In this document: positions 48,101 through 59,412 of the stretch, piece by piece
Layout: the number at the start of each line of letters is the position of its first letter
Position numbering within the stretch: position 1 is the stretch's first letter
Source of the DNA: Brachionus rotundiformis
Lineage: Eukaryota > Rotifera > Eurotatoria > Ploima > Brachionidae
NCBI GenBank assembly: GCA_016802295.1
Contig: JAESIW010000065.1
Span: 806,001-870,000, forward strand
Direction: 5' to 3'
DNA: 64,000 nucleotides
Made by a program: the position numbers and the translations under genes
Notes under the pieces: generated by a model
Database searches by the model: none
Told to the model about the DNA's origin: nothing
Seen by the model: the letters and a program-made list of their open reading frames with translations, nothing else

Positions 48101-51100
48101 ATAATAAAGCAAAGGCTTGTTTAAGTACTTCATTCTTGGGGAACATCAACACACAATTTTAAAAGATTTATTTTTGAATTAAAAATTACAAGGGACCAAA
48201 ATTATTTTTATGATCAAGTTTTGTTGATGGGTTTTGAATTTAATCAATTTAAAGTAAATAACCAAGTTTAGGGCTGTGTCATATTCGGAAGATTTAAAAA
48301 CCATTTTTATCTGACAATTAGTCATATTGTCCATATGTTAACTGTAAATAATTAAAGTCATAAATAAATTTCGACTATTTTATTGTCCTATTGAATATTT
48401 TTAACAAACAAAAAAAAATTTATTTCTCATAAGGAGTGTTTACTAAAAGTAAAGATAAATTGTTGATTGATTGAATATCTTGAGTGCACGAGAAGCCAAA
48501 TTTTAAAGATAAGAAAATATCCGTTTAGAAACTATTTTATTTACTGAAAAAAGTGCTAGGAAGGCAAATAATGAATTAAAATTCGAATACTCAGTGCTAA
48601 CTTTAACATTAGTACGCTAAGCCTCGTAAATTCACATTAAAACGCTAAGAGATTTGTGTAAATTAAGTTACATTAAGAACTGGATAAAGAATAAAAAAAA
48701 TTTAGCTCAATTTCTAAAGCTAATTATCCACTTATCTTTCTCAGAACTAGACTAAATAATTAATTAGAGTATTCCTAAAGTAAGCTAAATTCAATAAATC
48801 AACATGCATTTCAAATCAAAGCCTTTTCTTTTTATCTAACTAACTGAGATCTTGCAACACAGACATTTGAATTTTCGATCTGAGATCAATTCAATGGTCC
48901 AGATTTAAATGTTTATCTTCTCATGATGAATTCATCAATCGTCGATAGTGGTTTTAATTAAGTTTTTTTTTCTATTTAGCTAAAAAATTAAATCCTTACA
49001 CCTAGCCTGATCGAAAAAAAGGCCACTGGATTCGCATCAGTTCCAAGTGTTTGCATCACTATTAATTAGATTATATGCGAAACACTAGAAATATCAATTA
49101 GTTTAATATTGTCTTATTTGTTTGTTTATTAGACCTAAATTATAAAGTAACACATTTTATCAATTTAATTTAACTATTGAGATAATCTAGTTTTTTAGAG
49201 AAGTCTATTTAAGAATAGGAACGCGTTGATTGCGTTCTATTACTAGGACATAAAATAATCGATTGTTTTTTATCGATATTGATAAAATGTCCTTTACTTT
49301 ATCTATCTTTATGAATAATTTCCATTTTCAATTAAACAGCTAAACATTTTTATAACGATTAAAGATTGTATAAAACAAATTATTTTTATTTTATCTTTTA
49401 TTCAATATTTTATAAATTATTGACTTTTCAAATATAATTGTATATCAGAATTGGTCTCTAAATTCTTCTAAACAGCTTCTACTTCTATATTCGAATTATC
49501 ATACGAGATTGATCTAGTAGAAAAAAAATCAAAATAAAGTAATAAGAAAATAGTTAAATTTTTTAATAAATTCTAGTATCTATCTTATTTTGAATTTAGA
49601 CTGATTTTAATGATTTTTTTCATTTTGTTAATATTAAGTAGATAAAGATCCTAAATGCTTTATATTATCTAAAAATGAAGTCATCTTTGTCTTAAAATTC
49701 CTCTTATTTATCTTATTTTATCTTATTTAATTTAAATTGAGTAAAAAATAAGTTCTGATTTTATTTAAAATAAAGGTCGGGTAGAACCACGACAGTTTCA
49801 AACGTAAAGTCCTTCCTATCTGTCCTCTTTTTTAAAATTTTAAATCTTTCTTTTAATTTTTTCTAAAAAGACAATAAAAAGGAAAACCGATTCAAAATTT
49901 GTATCAACTTAACTGTATGTTTATGTGTATAATTTATTTTCATTTCGAAAGAATTGATAAATAAAAAATTGATTTCGATGATTGAGGATATTTCAGATCA
50001 CGAGCTTGCCTTTTAGCCATTGAGTCAGTAGAAATCAATTTTTTATTTATCAATTTTGAAATTATTTAGAATTTTTTATAAACCTATACACATAATGACT
50101 AGGACAGGGACATAATTTTAATTTTCTCTGTAATTTACCAAAATGGGGTTATAATTTACTGTATAAAATCTGGTTCATTTCTGTCTGAAAATAATAGTTC
50201 AATTGCTAGATAAATCTTAGCTTAAAATTATCTAATTGTAAGTATAATAAATTTGCTATTATAATTTAAGTTGTATGGTTTAGGAATAAATAGTGGGAGC
50301 TTTTAGTATTCTTTATCAGTGACGTAATATATTATTGATCATTAAAAGTATTTAAAGAATCTAGATTAGTAATAAAAATTACTATATTGGTTAATTTTAA
50401 TTTTTGTTAATAATTAACTTCCTTGATATAAGGTTACTGGTATTTTCACATTTAAATTTAGTTTATTGTTTAAGACTCTAAGAGATTAAATTTCAGATAT
50501 TTTTCAATAATTAAGAAATAAATTTTTTTTAATTATTTTTTTTATCTATTAAAAAGTATGAATTAAAAAAAGGTAGACCATTAATTGCGTGAAAAGTTTA
50601 CTAGATATCAAGTGTCGTTTTGATTTTATCATGAATAAACAAATATCTAATTTACGCAAGTGTTTTCCTAAATTAGCCCTTTCTCCGTTTGAATAGATAA
50701 ATTTAACACATAAAAAGAGAATTGGCCAAAAATATATCCCTAAAGGAATATTGAAAAATGATAATAATTACTGAGCTGATATTTGATCGAATACAAATAT
50801 TATTGTTGTAATTTTTATCATGATTTTAAAATTAAGCTAGGGATTTATCATAATTATTAAATTACAAATATTGATAGATTTGTTTTGTTTTTTATCTCTT
50901 AAAAGAGTTATAAATCACATTGTTGTAAAAAGATAAAAATGACATTTTACAACAAGTTTAACATTTTAATTATTTAATCGGATAGTTCTTTCAACTGTTT
51001 ATACAAGTATCAATAACCGATTGTATTCGTATTTCCTGCGGTTTGTAGACAAATTAATATTTGATTTTTATTTCAAAGCAATTCTTAAAAGCATCTTTAT

Positions 51101-51193
51101 TAATTAATTAATGTATTTTAAAATCGATTTATTTTCTAATGAATAGGAATTTTTACTATCATTTTCTCTGTTTAGATTTTCAGATTATAAAAA
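42132..51193. other. Gene desert, right part
   Basis: About 9 kb without a supportable exon. Open frames at 42736-42981, 43057-43293 and 45281-45532 lack domain character and look random. Notable content: the perfect inverted repeat at 49952-50055, many TTATCT/AGATAA words, and non-repetitive islands around 46.85-47.3 kb and 48.4-49.1 kb. It could include the first intron of the gene starting at 51194. Confidence 0.45.
49952..50055. repeat. Perfect 25-bp inverted repeat with tRNA-like loop
   Basis: Arms 49952-49976 and 50031-50055 are exact reverse complements over 25 bases, with partial pairing beyond. The 54-base loop, read on the minus strand, contains GGCTAAAAGGCAAGC, which resembles a pol III A box (TRGYNNAANNNG). 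A weaker B-box-like ATCGAAATCA lies downstream. It could be a degenerate SINE or an RNA hairpin. Confidence 0.5.
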
Positions 51194-52623
51194 ATGGAAG
51201 ATCCGGGAAACTACGAACGCTACTGTAGTTCGTACTATGACAAACATGGTCTCTATAATGATGGCTTTCCTTGTCCAGCAGACAAATATTGTTGCCAATC
51301 ATCCGATGGCATAAAAATGTGCTGTTCTTTTAAGAAAAATGACAATTTTCTTATCCAATCTTCATCTAAACCATCTAAAATATTGTCCACCATTTCGAAT
51401 GAGTTTATCAATCGCCCAAAAGTCTACCAAACAGACCAAAGTCAATTCACATCTCAGCAAAGCTTGAATTTTTTAATCTCTAAGTAAATATCTACCTTGA
51501 TTTTATCTTATCTGTGCATTACTCTATCTTATCAGTTATCACTGATGGCGGCATCTTTGCCTATAAGAGTCAATACTGTCTGATTTAGTGTATTAAAATT
51601 TTTTCAAGATTATAAAGCTTTTTTTTAAAGGTTAATTTAGATTAGAGCACTTTTCTAATAATTCATTAGGGAGTTGGCGCGGACGTGCCAGACCGAGAAA
51701 AAAGTTGAAATATGAGATTTAAATGTCTATTTGCCAGTTAACAATTGCGCGCGCGACCAACTAGGGAAATAACATTTTAATAAATATTAATTAGATAAAA
51801 ATGATAAGATAAACAAACTTAAATAAAATTCATTAATTATCCTTGATCAAAATTTCCTACGGCAATTGATTAATTAATTTTTTTTTGTAGTTCCAATGTA
51901 TTGATAAGCATATGCGTTGCCTTAACTGTTTTATTAGTGCTATTTGGTCTGGTACTGATGTGTGTGTGCAAGTGCATGAATCGAACTAGTAAGCGATGTG
52001 TAAAAAAAAATTTAGACCATCGATCAGTTTATTCGAGAAACAGTAATTCAACTTGCTCAACCAGCACATCCTCACAGAGCCCCAAGACAAATCAGTTGAC
52101 CATATGCTGCGAAGAACTTGAAGAACAGCAAAAAATTTTGAGCATAGATCCAAGCCAAGTGTCACACCACAGTCAACGAGCACCAATGTCTGGAGACATT
52201 ATGCAAAAGAGCTTAATCAATCCAAATTTAATGAGCCTCTTGGCCCAGACCAACTTGATAAGGCCGGCATTAAGCAGTGGAAGCAGCAATATCGGCCTTA
52301 TCAATAACCACTCAGCAAACACTACGCAAACTTCTTTTTTAACTAGTCATTTAATTGAGAATAATTTGAATGAATTGGCAGATTTCTGTGCCAATGAAGA
52401 GGACGAAGACTTTTTGGTGAGCACCAGCTCAAATTTGGAGTTTTTAAAAGCCCATTCGATGTTCAATTCAACTCCGTTGAATTACTATCCATCGATGAAT
52501 GCAAATGATAAGAAAATAAAAGAGCAAGCTATTAATGAATTAAAGCAAAATAATCAAAATTGTGAACAAACGAATACTGATTTTCGTTTTAGCACTTTTT
52601 TGCCGCCGATAAATAATTTTTAG
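51194..52623 (+). CDS. Shisa-like single-pass membrane protein
   Basis: I model two exons, 51194-51483 and 51891-52623, 340 residues in frame. The N-terminal Cys module (CSSYYDKHG, FPCPADKYCCQ, KMCC) follows the C...C...CC...CC order of Shisa proteins, which have CxxYxD, FxC, FCC and CC. A transmembrane helix (VLISICVALTVLLVLFGLVL) and Cys-rich juxtamembrane residues (CVCKCMNR) follow. The cytosolic tail of about 215 residues is Ser/Asn/Gln-rich, with an acidic EEDEDF stretch. No signal peptide precedes the module: an in-frame TAA sits just before the ATG, so the secretory leader is probably on an upstream exon, perhaps joined at the AG inside ATGGAAG. Shisa family members regulate Wnt/FGF receptor maturation or AMPA receptors; its role here is unknown. 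Poly(A) signal 52721-52726. Confidence 0.7.
51503..51543. promoter_or_regulatory. Cluster of GATA-type motifs in intron
   Basis: Five TATC cores occur within about 40 bases (TTATCTTATCT, CTATCTTATCA, GTTATCAC), spaced 5-13 bases apart, in the only mapped intron of the Shisa-like gene. It is a candidate enhancer; TATC-like words are common in A/T-rich DNA. Confidence 0.3.
51666..51768. repeat. GC-richer imperfect inverted repeat in intron
   Basis: AGTTGGCGCG near 51672 is matched in reverse complement by CGCGCGACCAACT near 51752 (AGTTGGTCGCGCG), about 70 bases apart. Both ends are markedly GC-richer than the rest of the intron. It could be a tiny MITE or a structured regulatory element. Confidence 0.35.
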
Positions 52624-53520
52624 TTTTATGTAATAAGCTTTAATTTGTGTAAAGATTAAGTATTATGAATGAGTTTTTTAAATATTTTGTTTTTGTCGCA
52701 TATTTATTTCGTTTTTTTTAAATAAAAGAATTTTATCAATAAATATATTAATTTTTTTTAACTGAAAAAAATTAAAAAGTCCATATTACAAGATTAACGC
52801 TCCAATTTTTGGGAAAACTGTTCTCTGAGAAAATAACCATCAAAAATAGGCACTCTCAAATGCTAGTTAAATTTGAAAGCTGACCTCATGATTAGAATGA
52901 ATTTATAAGACCGTATAGAACACTAAATAGATATTTAAAAAGCTAAATAATTTTATTTTTAGATCTATTGTAATTCTATAGAATAGATTTTTTAAAATTT
53001 TGATAAACAAAAACTCAAATCAATAAATAACAACATATCTAAGTCGATAATAATTAGGAAAAATGAAATATCTTTTGTTCCTATCAACTAAAAAGTTTTA
53101 AAGAAAGAACAAACCAATTTCAAACTTAAACTTTTATACTAAAGATATAAACATAGAGCGAAATTTTAGTTCATGAAAAATTTGGAGCCTCTTATCGCTT
53201 AATATGAGAGGTATGTGACAGAAATGGATTTATCTAAATTTAAAGAATTAAAATCGATTCCCAAAACTAAAAATAAAGAAATATTGTTGAATTCAAAAGT
53301 TAAAAAATAACTACTTTTAGAATAAAATTAGTCAAATAATTTTTAGTATTACCATTGCTGAGTCATAACATTTACTTTTATTAAATTTAACGAGTTACAG
53401 ATATCTCTATTATAATCTTCATCAATGAAATAATTTATCAAATATTCTATAAATCATGATATTCTGAATTCTAAAATATTTGAAAAATTGACTTCAAAAA
53501 TTGTGATCCTACACATTATA
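52624..53520. other. Intergenic DNA
   Basis: Contains the poly(A) signal at 52721-52726 for the Shisa-like gene. The rest is A/T-rich with no exon. Part of the right side may belong to the LINE that becomes readable at 53521. Confidence 0.5.
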
Positions 53521-54180
53521 AAAAACAAAATTGGAAAAGGATTTGGGTGTGTTTTTTCAGAATGATCTAAAATGGGGTGCACATGTTAGCTACTGGTCTG
53601 GCAGAGCGAATAAGATTTTGGGAATGATTTGGAAAAATTTTAAATTTTTGGACGCCAATGTAGTTAAGTTATTGTATACCTCATTGGTAAGACCTCTTAT
53701 TGGATATGGAGTTAAGAAAGAAGATAAAAAGGAATTAGAAAAAGTACTACGTATAGCTACGAAGTTGATTCCAGCCTTTAAGAATCTTGAGTATGAAGAA
53801 AGATTGAATAGATTAAAACTTATCACTTTGGATACGAGAAGAAGAAGAGGCGATTTGATTCAGTTTTTTAAAATTGTAAACAGTCTAGAAACTGTTAAAT
53901 TGGTAAGTGAAATCAGGTACGTTCAAAGAAATAATTATATTTGAGGGGTCATGCAAAGATGGTTACAAGAGAACTTATTAAAAATTGTCCATCACGGTTC
54001 AACTTTATCACAAACAGGGTTGTAAACGACTGGAACTGTTTACCAAAAAGTGTTGAAGCAAATTCATTAAATTCCTTCAAAGAAAGACTTGATGAATGGT
54101 TTATGGTACAGAATCTGGTGTGATTGCAAAGAACTGCCACAGCCTTACGGTTTAACTCGACTTGCTCGAGTCGCACTTAT
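53521..54180 (+). mobile_element. CR1/L2-like LINE, 3' fragment with frameshift
   Basis: Reads EKDLGVFFQNDLKWGAHVS, ANKILGMIWKNF, then LLYTSLVRPLIGYG and ELEKVLRIATKLIPAF, YEERLNRLKLITLDTRRRRG and DLIQFFKIVN, the classic post-polymerase region of CR1/L2 LINEs. Between LIGYG and the KKED block about ten residues that family members carry are missing. At 53940 the frame shifts, and RFNFITNRVVNDWNCLPKSV completes the C-terminus, stopping at 54123. A short 3' UTR ends in ACTACTACTAC at about 54172. It is 5'-truncated and dead. Confidence 0.8.
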
Positions 54181-54501
54181 TTTTACTACTACTACACTAT
54201 TTTAATAAATTAAAATCTTTAAAACTCTATCACTTTTTAAATTTAATTAGACTTATTTAATATGAAAAAAAAATAATTCTTAATTCAACAACTATTTTCT
54301 TAGGATTTAGCAAATGTAATTTTATAAATTCTAAGTGGAAATGTCTTGAGTTTTTGGAAGTGAATTTTTCTGCAGAGGCAAATAATGGTTACTATAGAAA
54401 CTTTAAATTATACTTTTTAGGCAATTTTAATATTCAAAATTAAGCTGAAAATTAACAAACGTTAGAGCTATTTGTTAATTATATCTATTGAAGAAACAAA
54501 G
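54181..54501. other. DRC7 upstream region
   Basis: About 320 bases from the LINE tail to the DRC7 ATG, which must contain the DRC7 promoter unless transcription starts further up. No clear core element seen. Confidence 0.45.
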
Positions 54502-57409
54502 ATGTCAACCGATGATCCGCTTGAAGTAAACTTATTGCTTGATTTATTAAAATTTAAAATTTAATATCTATAGAATGACGCTGAATTAGAATTAGACATA
54601 GATCAAACTGCAGAACAAATTGAAACAAAAGAAGTGGAGGACTTAAAAGATGAACTGAATAAAGTTATCAAAATAATGGAGGCTCCACCAATGTTTCCAC
54701 CTCATCCAGTAAAATGTCTAAATCTACATGACTATCCAGAAAGTTATAATTCCAACTCAAAAAAAGAAGAACTCGTCCTAGAATATGTGGACAATTTTAA
54801 GACTCAATTCCAATACATTTATCCCGATCGGAAAACCCTATTCATGGCTCCTTATAATGAATGTGGTATTGAAAAATTTGTTTGCACCACAATCAGACCG
54901 ACTATATTAAAATTTTCCAAATTATACGATTGGAAAGAATGTGCTCAATTTGTAGCTGACTATCTTCAATTTAAGCCTCTAAAAGAACCAACTGAACTTC
55001 CTCAAGTTTTATTTTCACCAACACATACTCTTAAAATTCAAGAAGGAAACTGCTTCGATTATTCTGTGCTATTGGCATCATTACTTATTGGCGCTGGCTA
55101 TGATGCATATATTGTTTCAGGCTATGCAACAAGAGAAGTATGTAACATGGATCAATCACGAATCATTTGTCCATTATTGATAAAAACTCAAGAAAAAAAA
55201 ACTGAACAAAAAAAAAAAGAAATCGGAAAATATACAGTTAAACCTCCCAAAGATATGAATTCAAAATACCAAGCTTCGCAAGAACTAAAGGCAAAAAAAA
55301 AGCTAGAAGAAGAAGCATTAAAGAGAAAACTTGAACATGAGAGGTATTTGGCAGAATTGGAAAGACCAACTGCTGATCCACTTTACGGTCTTCGGGTTCA
55401 TGCATGGGTATTGGTATTAAGTGGAAAACGAGAAGTAGCCGAATCTTTTTTTATTGAGACTTTGACCGGAAGTGCTGTTTCAACTAAAGATGATGAATAT
55501 CTGGGTATTGAAAGTGTTTGGAACCACAAGAATTACTGGGTTAATATGCAATCGTGCATTGATGGAACAGCTGTAAGAAATAAGAAGTTGTTATTTAATT
55601 TAAAAATTAAATCTAAATTTAAATATTAGGGCCTTGTTTTTGATCTGGGAGATTCCTCTAAATGGGAATACATGCTTCCTTCGAATGATAAACCAATTCT
55701 TTTGGTTCCACCAACGGAAGGTCTTGAAGAAGAAGAAGAATCTAAAGATGTCGAAAAGCATCTTGACCTACCTCCATCATGGGTGAATCAAATATACATT
55801 AATCATAAAGGTTAAACATTTGAAAATTATATTATTTAAGATAAAATTTATTTAAAATAAAACTTTTCTAGATTTCGAAAGACGGTGCCCAGAAGGAAAA
55901 AGAGTTATATTTTACAAAAAATGTAAAGTCGAAAAATTTGCTCCTTATCTTTTAAAAGACAACATGGTTCTTAAAATAACAGAATACTTGGATTCAGAGA
56001 GTAATAGGAATTTTATCATAAAAACAAAGTTATAAAATTTTATTTAGTGAAAGATTTAAAACAAATTATTGAAGAATTTGTTCACAGAGCTGACAAAATA
56101 AATAAGAGAGTGATTAATTTTCAAACTGGTTGGGTAGTAGAAACATTTGATTCTGGTCGATCAAAATTTTTAAAAGAACACAGATACCAACAGAGCAAAA
56201 CTGGTCCAGAAAATGAGCGAATTATGTACTTTTACAATGAGGCTCGAGTAGATGGTCTAAAATGCAGGGAAGAAACGCCAACTGAAATGTGCGAACATTT
56301 TGAAAACAGGCCAGATTTTTTGTATTACCGCAAAGTTGTTTTTGACAAGAGGCAAAAAAAATTCGGACCCCAAGATGGTGACAATTATAGACCTATTCTG
56401 GTAAAAAAATCTCAATCGAGCTTTTTTAAATTTAAAATTTATTTCTTAAGAAAATTATTGAAAGATATAATCGAAACCATGATATAAAAGCAAATGATGA
56501 CATACATGAGCTTATTTATAACATTGAAGCAGAAAAATTTCAAATAACTTATCACCGAGAATCGACTAAAATAGCCCCTTCAACTAGAGAATTCCTTAAA
56601 CCCCCAAACTGGAATGATAAAAGTGTTACATGGGCTTGGAATATTGACTTGCACCATACTTATCAAGCCAGCAATGAATACAAGGAAAAAAAAAATGTTG
56701 AATTATATCAATTTTTATCTTGGCTTATAAATGAAGAAGAAGTGGTCAAGAACCTGGTTAGAAAATCTGAGGAAGAAGTTAAATCTATTCTAAATGATAG
56801 AACTCATGAAGAAACTGTGACAGAAAAGACTGTTTCAATATATGACACGGATCGTAATGAAAAAGCTAAACAGTATAAACTGGATATAGTACTACTTATA
56901 AAAATTTTATCTATTTAGCTTTATTTTTTTTTACTAAAAGGAAAAAAAGATTAATGAAGAAAAATTGCGTAAACAAACTCATGAAGTTGATTATTTGGCT
57001 CCTTTCTTGGCCGAGAAAGGCTTAAGTGAAAAACAGCCAATATCTGCTTCAGCTGCTGCTGATTTGAAAGAAAGATGTCTAAGTGATTTGAAACAGCGAT
57101 TAATTGACAAAGCTAATCTGATTCAAAAACGATATGAAGCGGTAACTATTTAATTTTTTCTTAATCTTTTTAAAACTTTTTCAATAGGAAAGCAACGAAA
57201 TGCAAAAGAAACAACAATGGTATCAAGCTAATCAAATAAACATGAGTCGAGAGGATGAACAGGAATATTTGGAATATTGCTCAGACGCCTTGTTTAGAAT
57301 ACATATTTTGGAATTACGCTTAAATAGACATAAAGAAAAAGCACCCATTAAATACCAAGAAATGGAACAACGTCTTAGAGCTGATCCAAGGTTAAGTCAA
57401 CTGAAATAA
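54502..57409 (+). CDS. DRC7: Dynein regulatory complex subunit 7 (CCDC135)
   Basis: Nexin-dynein regulatory complex subunit of motile cilia and sperm flagella. I model eight exons: 54502-54525, 54574-55572, 55630-55810, 55872-56000, 56048-56400, 56451-56888, 56941-57141 and 57188-57409, giving 848 residues (human 874). Landmarks: LYDWKECAQFVADYLQF, then the transglutaminase-like core IQEGNCFDYSVLLASLLIGA with its Cys, LRVHAWVLVLSGKREVAESF, LGIESVWNHKNYWVNMQSC, RVDGLKCREETP, VSIYDTDRNEKAKQY, DYLAPFLAEKG, CLSDLKQRLIDKANLIQ and LNRHKEKAPIKY. The short first exon (eight codons) is less secure. The donor after exon 3 (GTTAAA) is weak, but the frame requires it. Poly(A) signal at 57459-57464. Confidence 0.95.
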
Positions 57410-58425
57410 CTCATTTTAATTTTACTACAAATATAATTTAAAAAAATCAATTTTAAAAAATAAATATTTTTAAATAAGTTAAATGATTTCTTTTATAATA
57501 TAATATTAGCTAAAAATTGTATTTAAGTGACTGTTTTGCTATTTTGAATTAAGATTTTTTAACAACTTTTAAATGAATTGAACATTACTAACGATTTTAA
57601 TTTTTTAAAAATTTTAATTAATTTTACAAAAAATCAGAAAAAATCAATTCGGAAAAATTAACAGCCTCTTAAGAAACAAATATGATTGTTAATATAACAA
57701 TTCTCAAGAAAAAAACTCGTTTAAAATTAAATTTTATTAAATTATTCTTTGTGGTTGTTTTCTTTTCCTATCTGTTTATGTTTTTTTTTACTTAATCTAT
57801 TTATTCATTAACCTATTGTATGTCATTTATTTGGAGAGTCGAAATTTCTACAGATACTTATCGGTCTATTTATTATGTTTGTGAGCGTTAAGTTACTTAT
57901 GATATTTATATACTTTATTTTTGGACTATTTATTCTTGCATGTTCGACAAAAGGAAGAAAGAAAAAGATACTTTTTGGCTTAGGGGAATAATAAAGATTT
58001 TTCGAGAGAAAAAAAAAAAGCTTTTGTTTGACTGGACCTTTATCAACTTCACATTCTTCTGATTTTACCACGAAAACAGCAAATAGTTGTTATTCCAATA
58101 TCATAAATTCAACATATGGTAAATTTTTTAAAATTTATTTCTTAAGCTTTGATTTTTTGGATTTTTTGATTAATCTACTAAATATATCTTTTTTCAAAAA
58201 TATTAAATGAAAAAGATCCAATATTTTATGATAAAGAGATGAATTTAAAGCTTAATTCGTTAATACAAGTCTATGATGCAATTTCAGCAAGAAAAAAAGA
58301 CAGGCTATTGTGATTTCAGTGTTAAGTTGTCTTGGTGATATTCTATTTCATTTAATTTTATCTAGCCCCAAAATTAAACAAAATTAAATTAGACCTTATG
58401 AAATTAAAAATATAAAAAAGAAATA
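57410..58425. other. Intergenic DNA
   Basis: DRC7 poly(A) signal at 57459-57464. An open frame at 57823-58071 on the minus strand is rich in Phe/Lys/Asn and looks random. Nothing else identified. Confidence 0.5.
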
Positions 58426-58738
58426 CAGTGGTGATTTGATAACAGTATTTTACGAAAAATTACGTAAAATACCGTAAATTAACCAAATTTTACCACAAAA
58501 ATTCAAAAATCGAAAATTTAAGAAAGCTTTTTTTATACCAATTTAAAATAACCATTTTTTTGACCAATTTATGAAAAAAAAACTTGCATAAATTTTCGAT
58601 TTTTGAAAAAAAAGACATTTTTCAAAAAATTTTAAATTTTAAATTGGCAGTTTTTAATTTTAGCAAATTTTACCAAAATTCTCTCAAAATCCTGAAATTA
58701 ACGTAATTTTTCGTAAAATTCTCTGTATCACCACTTTT
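58426..58738. mobile_element. Foldback MITE, about 310 bp
   Basis: Left end CAGTGGTGAT and right end ATCACCACTT are inverted, and TTTTACGAAAAATTACGT recurs in inverted orientation about 20 bases in from each end. A second nested pair, CAAAAATCGAAAATTTA and TAAATTTTCGATTTTTG, occupies the interior, so nearly the whole element is an imperfect palindrome. No coding capacity. TA dinucleotides flank both ends (58424-58425 and 58739-58740), consistent with a Tc1/mariner-type target site, though the right TIR tip is imperfect. Confidence 0.7.
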
Positions 58739-59412
58739 TATATAAAGTTTTATTTGTTTCTTTAAAATAAAATTTCGAAAAAATTTTAACCTTAATTGTC
58801 TTTAAAATAAAAAAAATTAAATATTAAATGATGAAAAGCCATAAAGAAAAGTTATTGTTTTTAAATGGCATATTAAAGAAAATTTGTTACGAATTTTTAA
58901 AAAATCTTAATAATTTTTTCATTATTAATTAAGAACAAAATATTAACTTCATAAAGTAAAGACAATATAAATCTGAATATTAAAAAATAGTAAATTTTTA
59001 ACATATTCAGAGATGTGGAACATCGATTTTTAAATTTGAAGAAGTAAGCTTCTTGAAAACTTAAATATGTTTTAATTATTGCTTTGATGTCGAAGTTTTA
59101 TAAAAAAGAATACATTTTTAAATTATAAATTTAAACAATCTAAAAAAAATCGACAAATATTTAGGATATATGTTTTTTTTTAATTTGGTAAAGGCAAAAT
59201 TATTTCTAATAATTGTAATGAACAAATTTTAATTTTATAATGCACATAAATTAATCAAAAAAAATTAAATAGCGTTTTAAAATAGTTATATAAAAAGCTT
59301 TATTAAAATTATTGCATAAATAGAATTTTCTTAAATAATAATGCACTAAATGCTTTTTTTGAACGAAAATTTTTTCTTAAATCGTTTTGTATAATTTAGA
59401 TTATCACTAAAA
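58739..59412. other. NDUFS8 upstream region
   Basis: A/T-rich, no exon or motif identified. It probably includes the NDUFS8 promoter. Confidence 0.45.

Noticed and set aside
57823..58210. Overlapping open frames on both strands downstream of DRC7
   Set aside because: Low-complexity translations, no homology, and they lie in the 3' flank.
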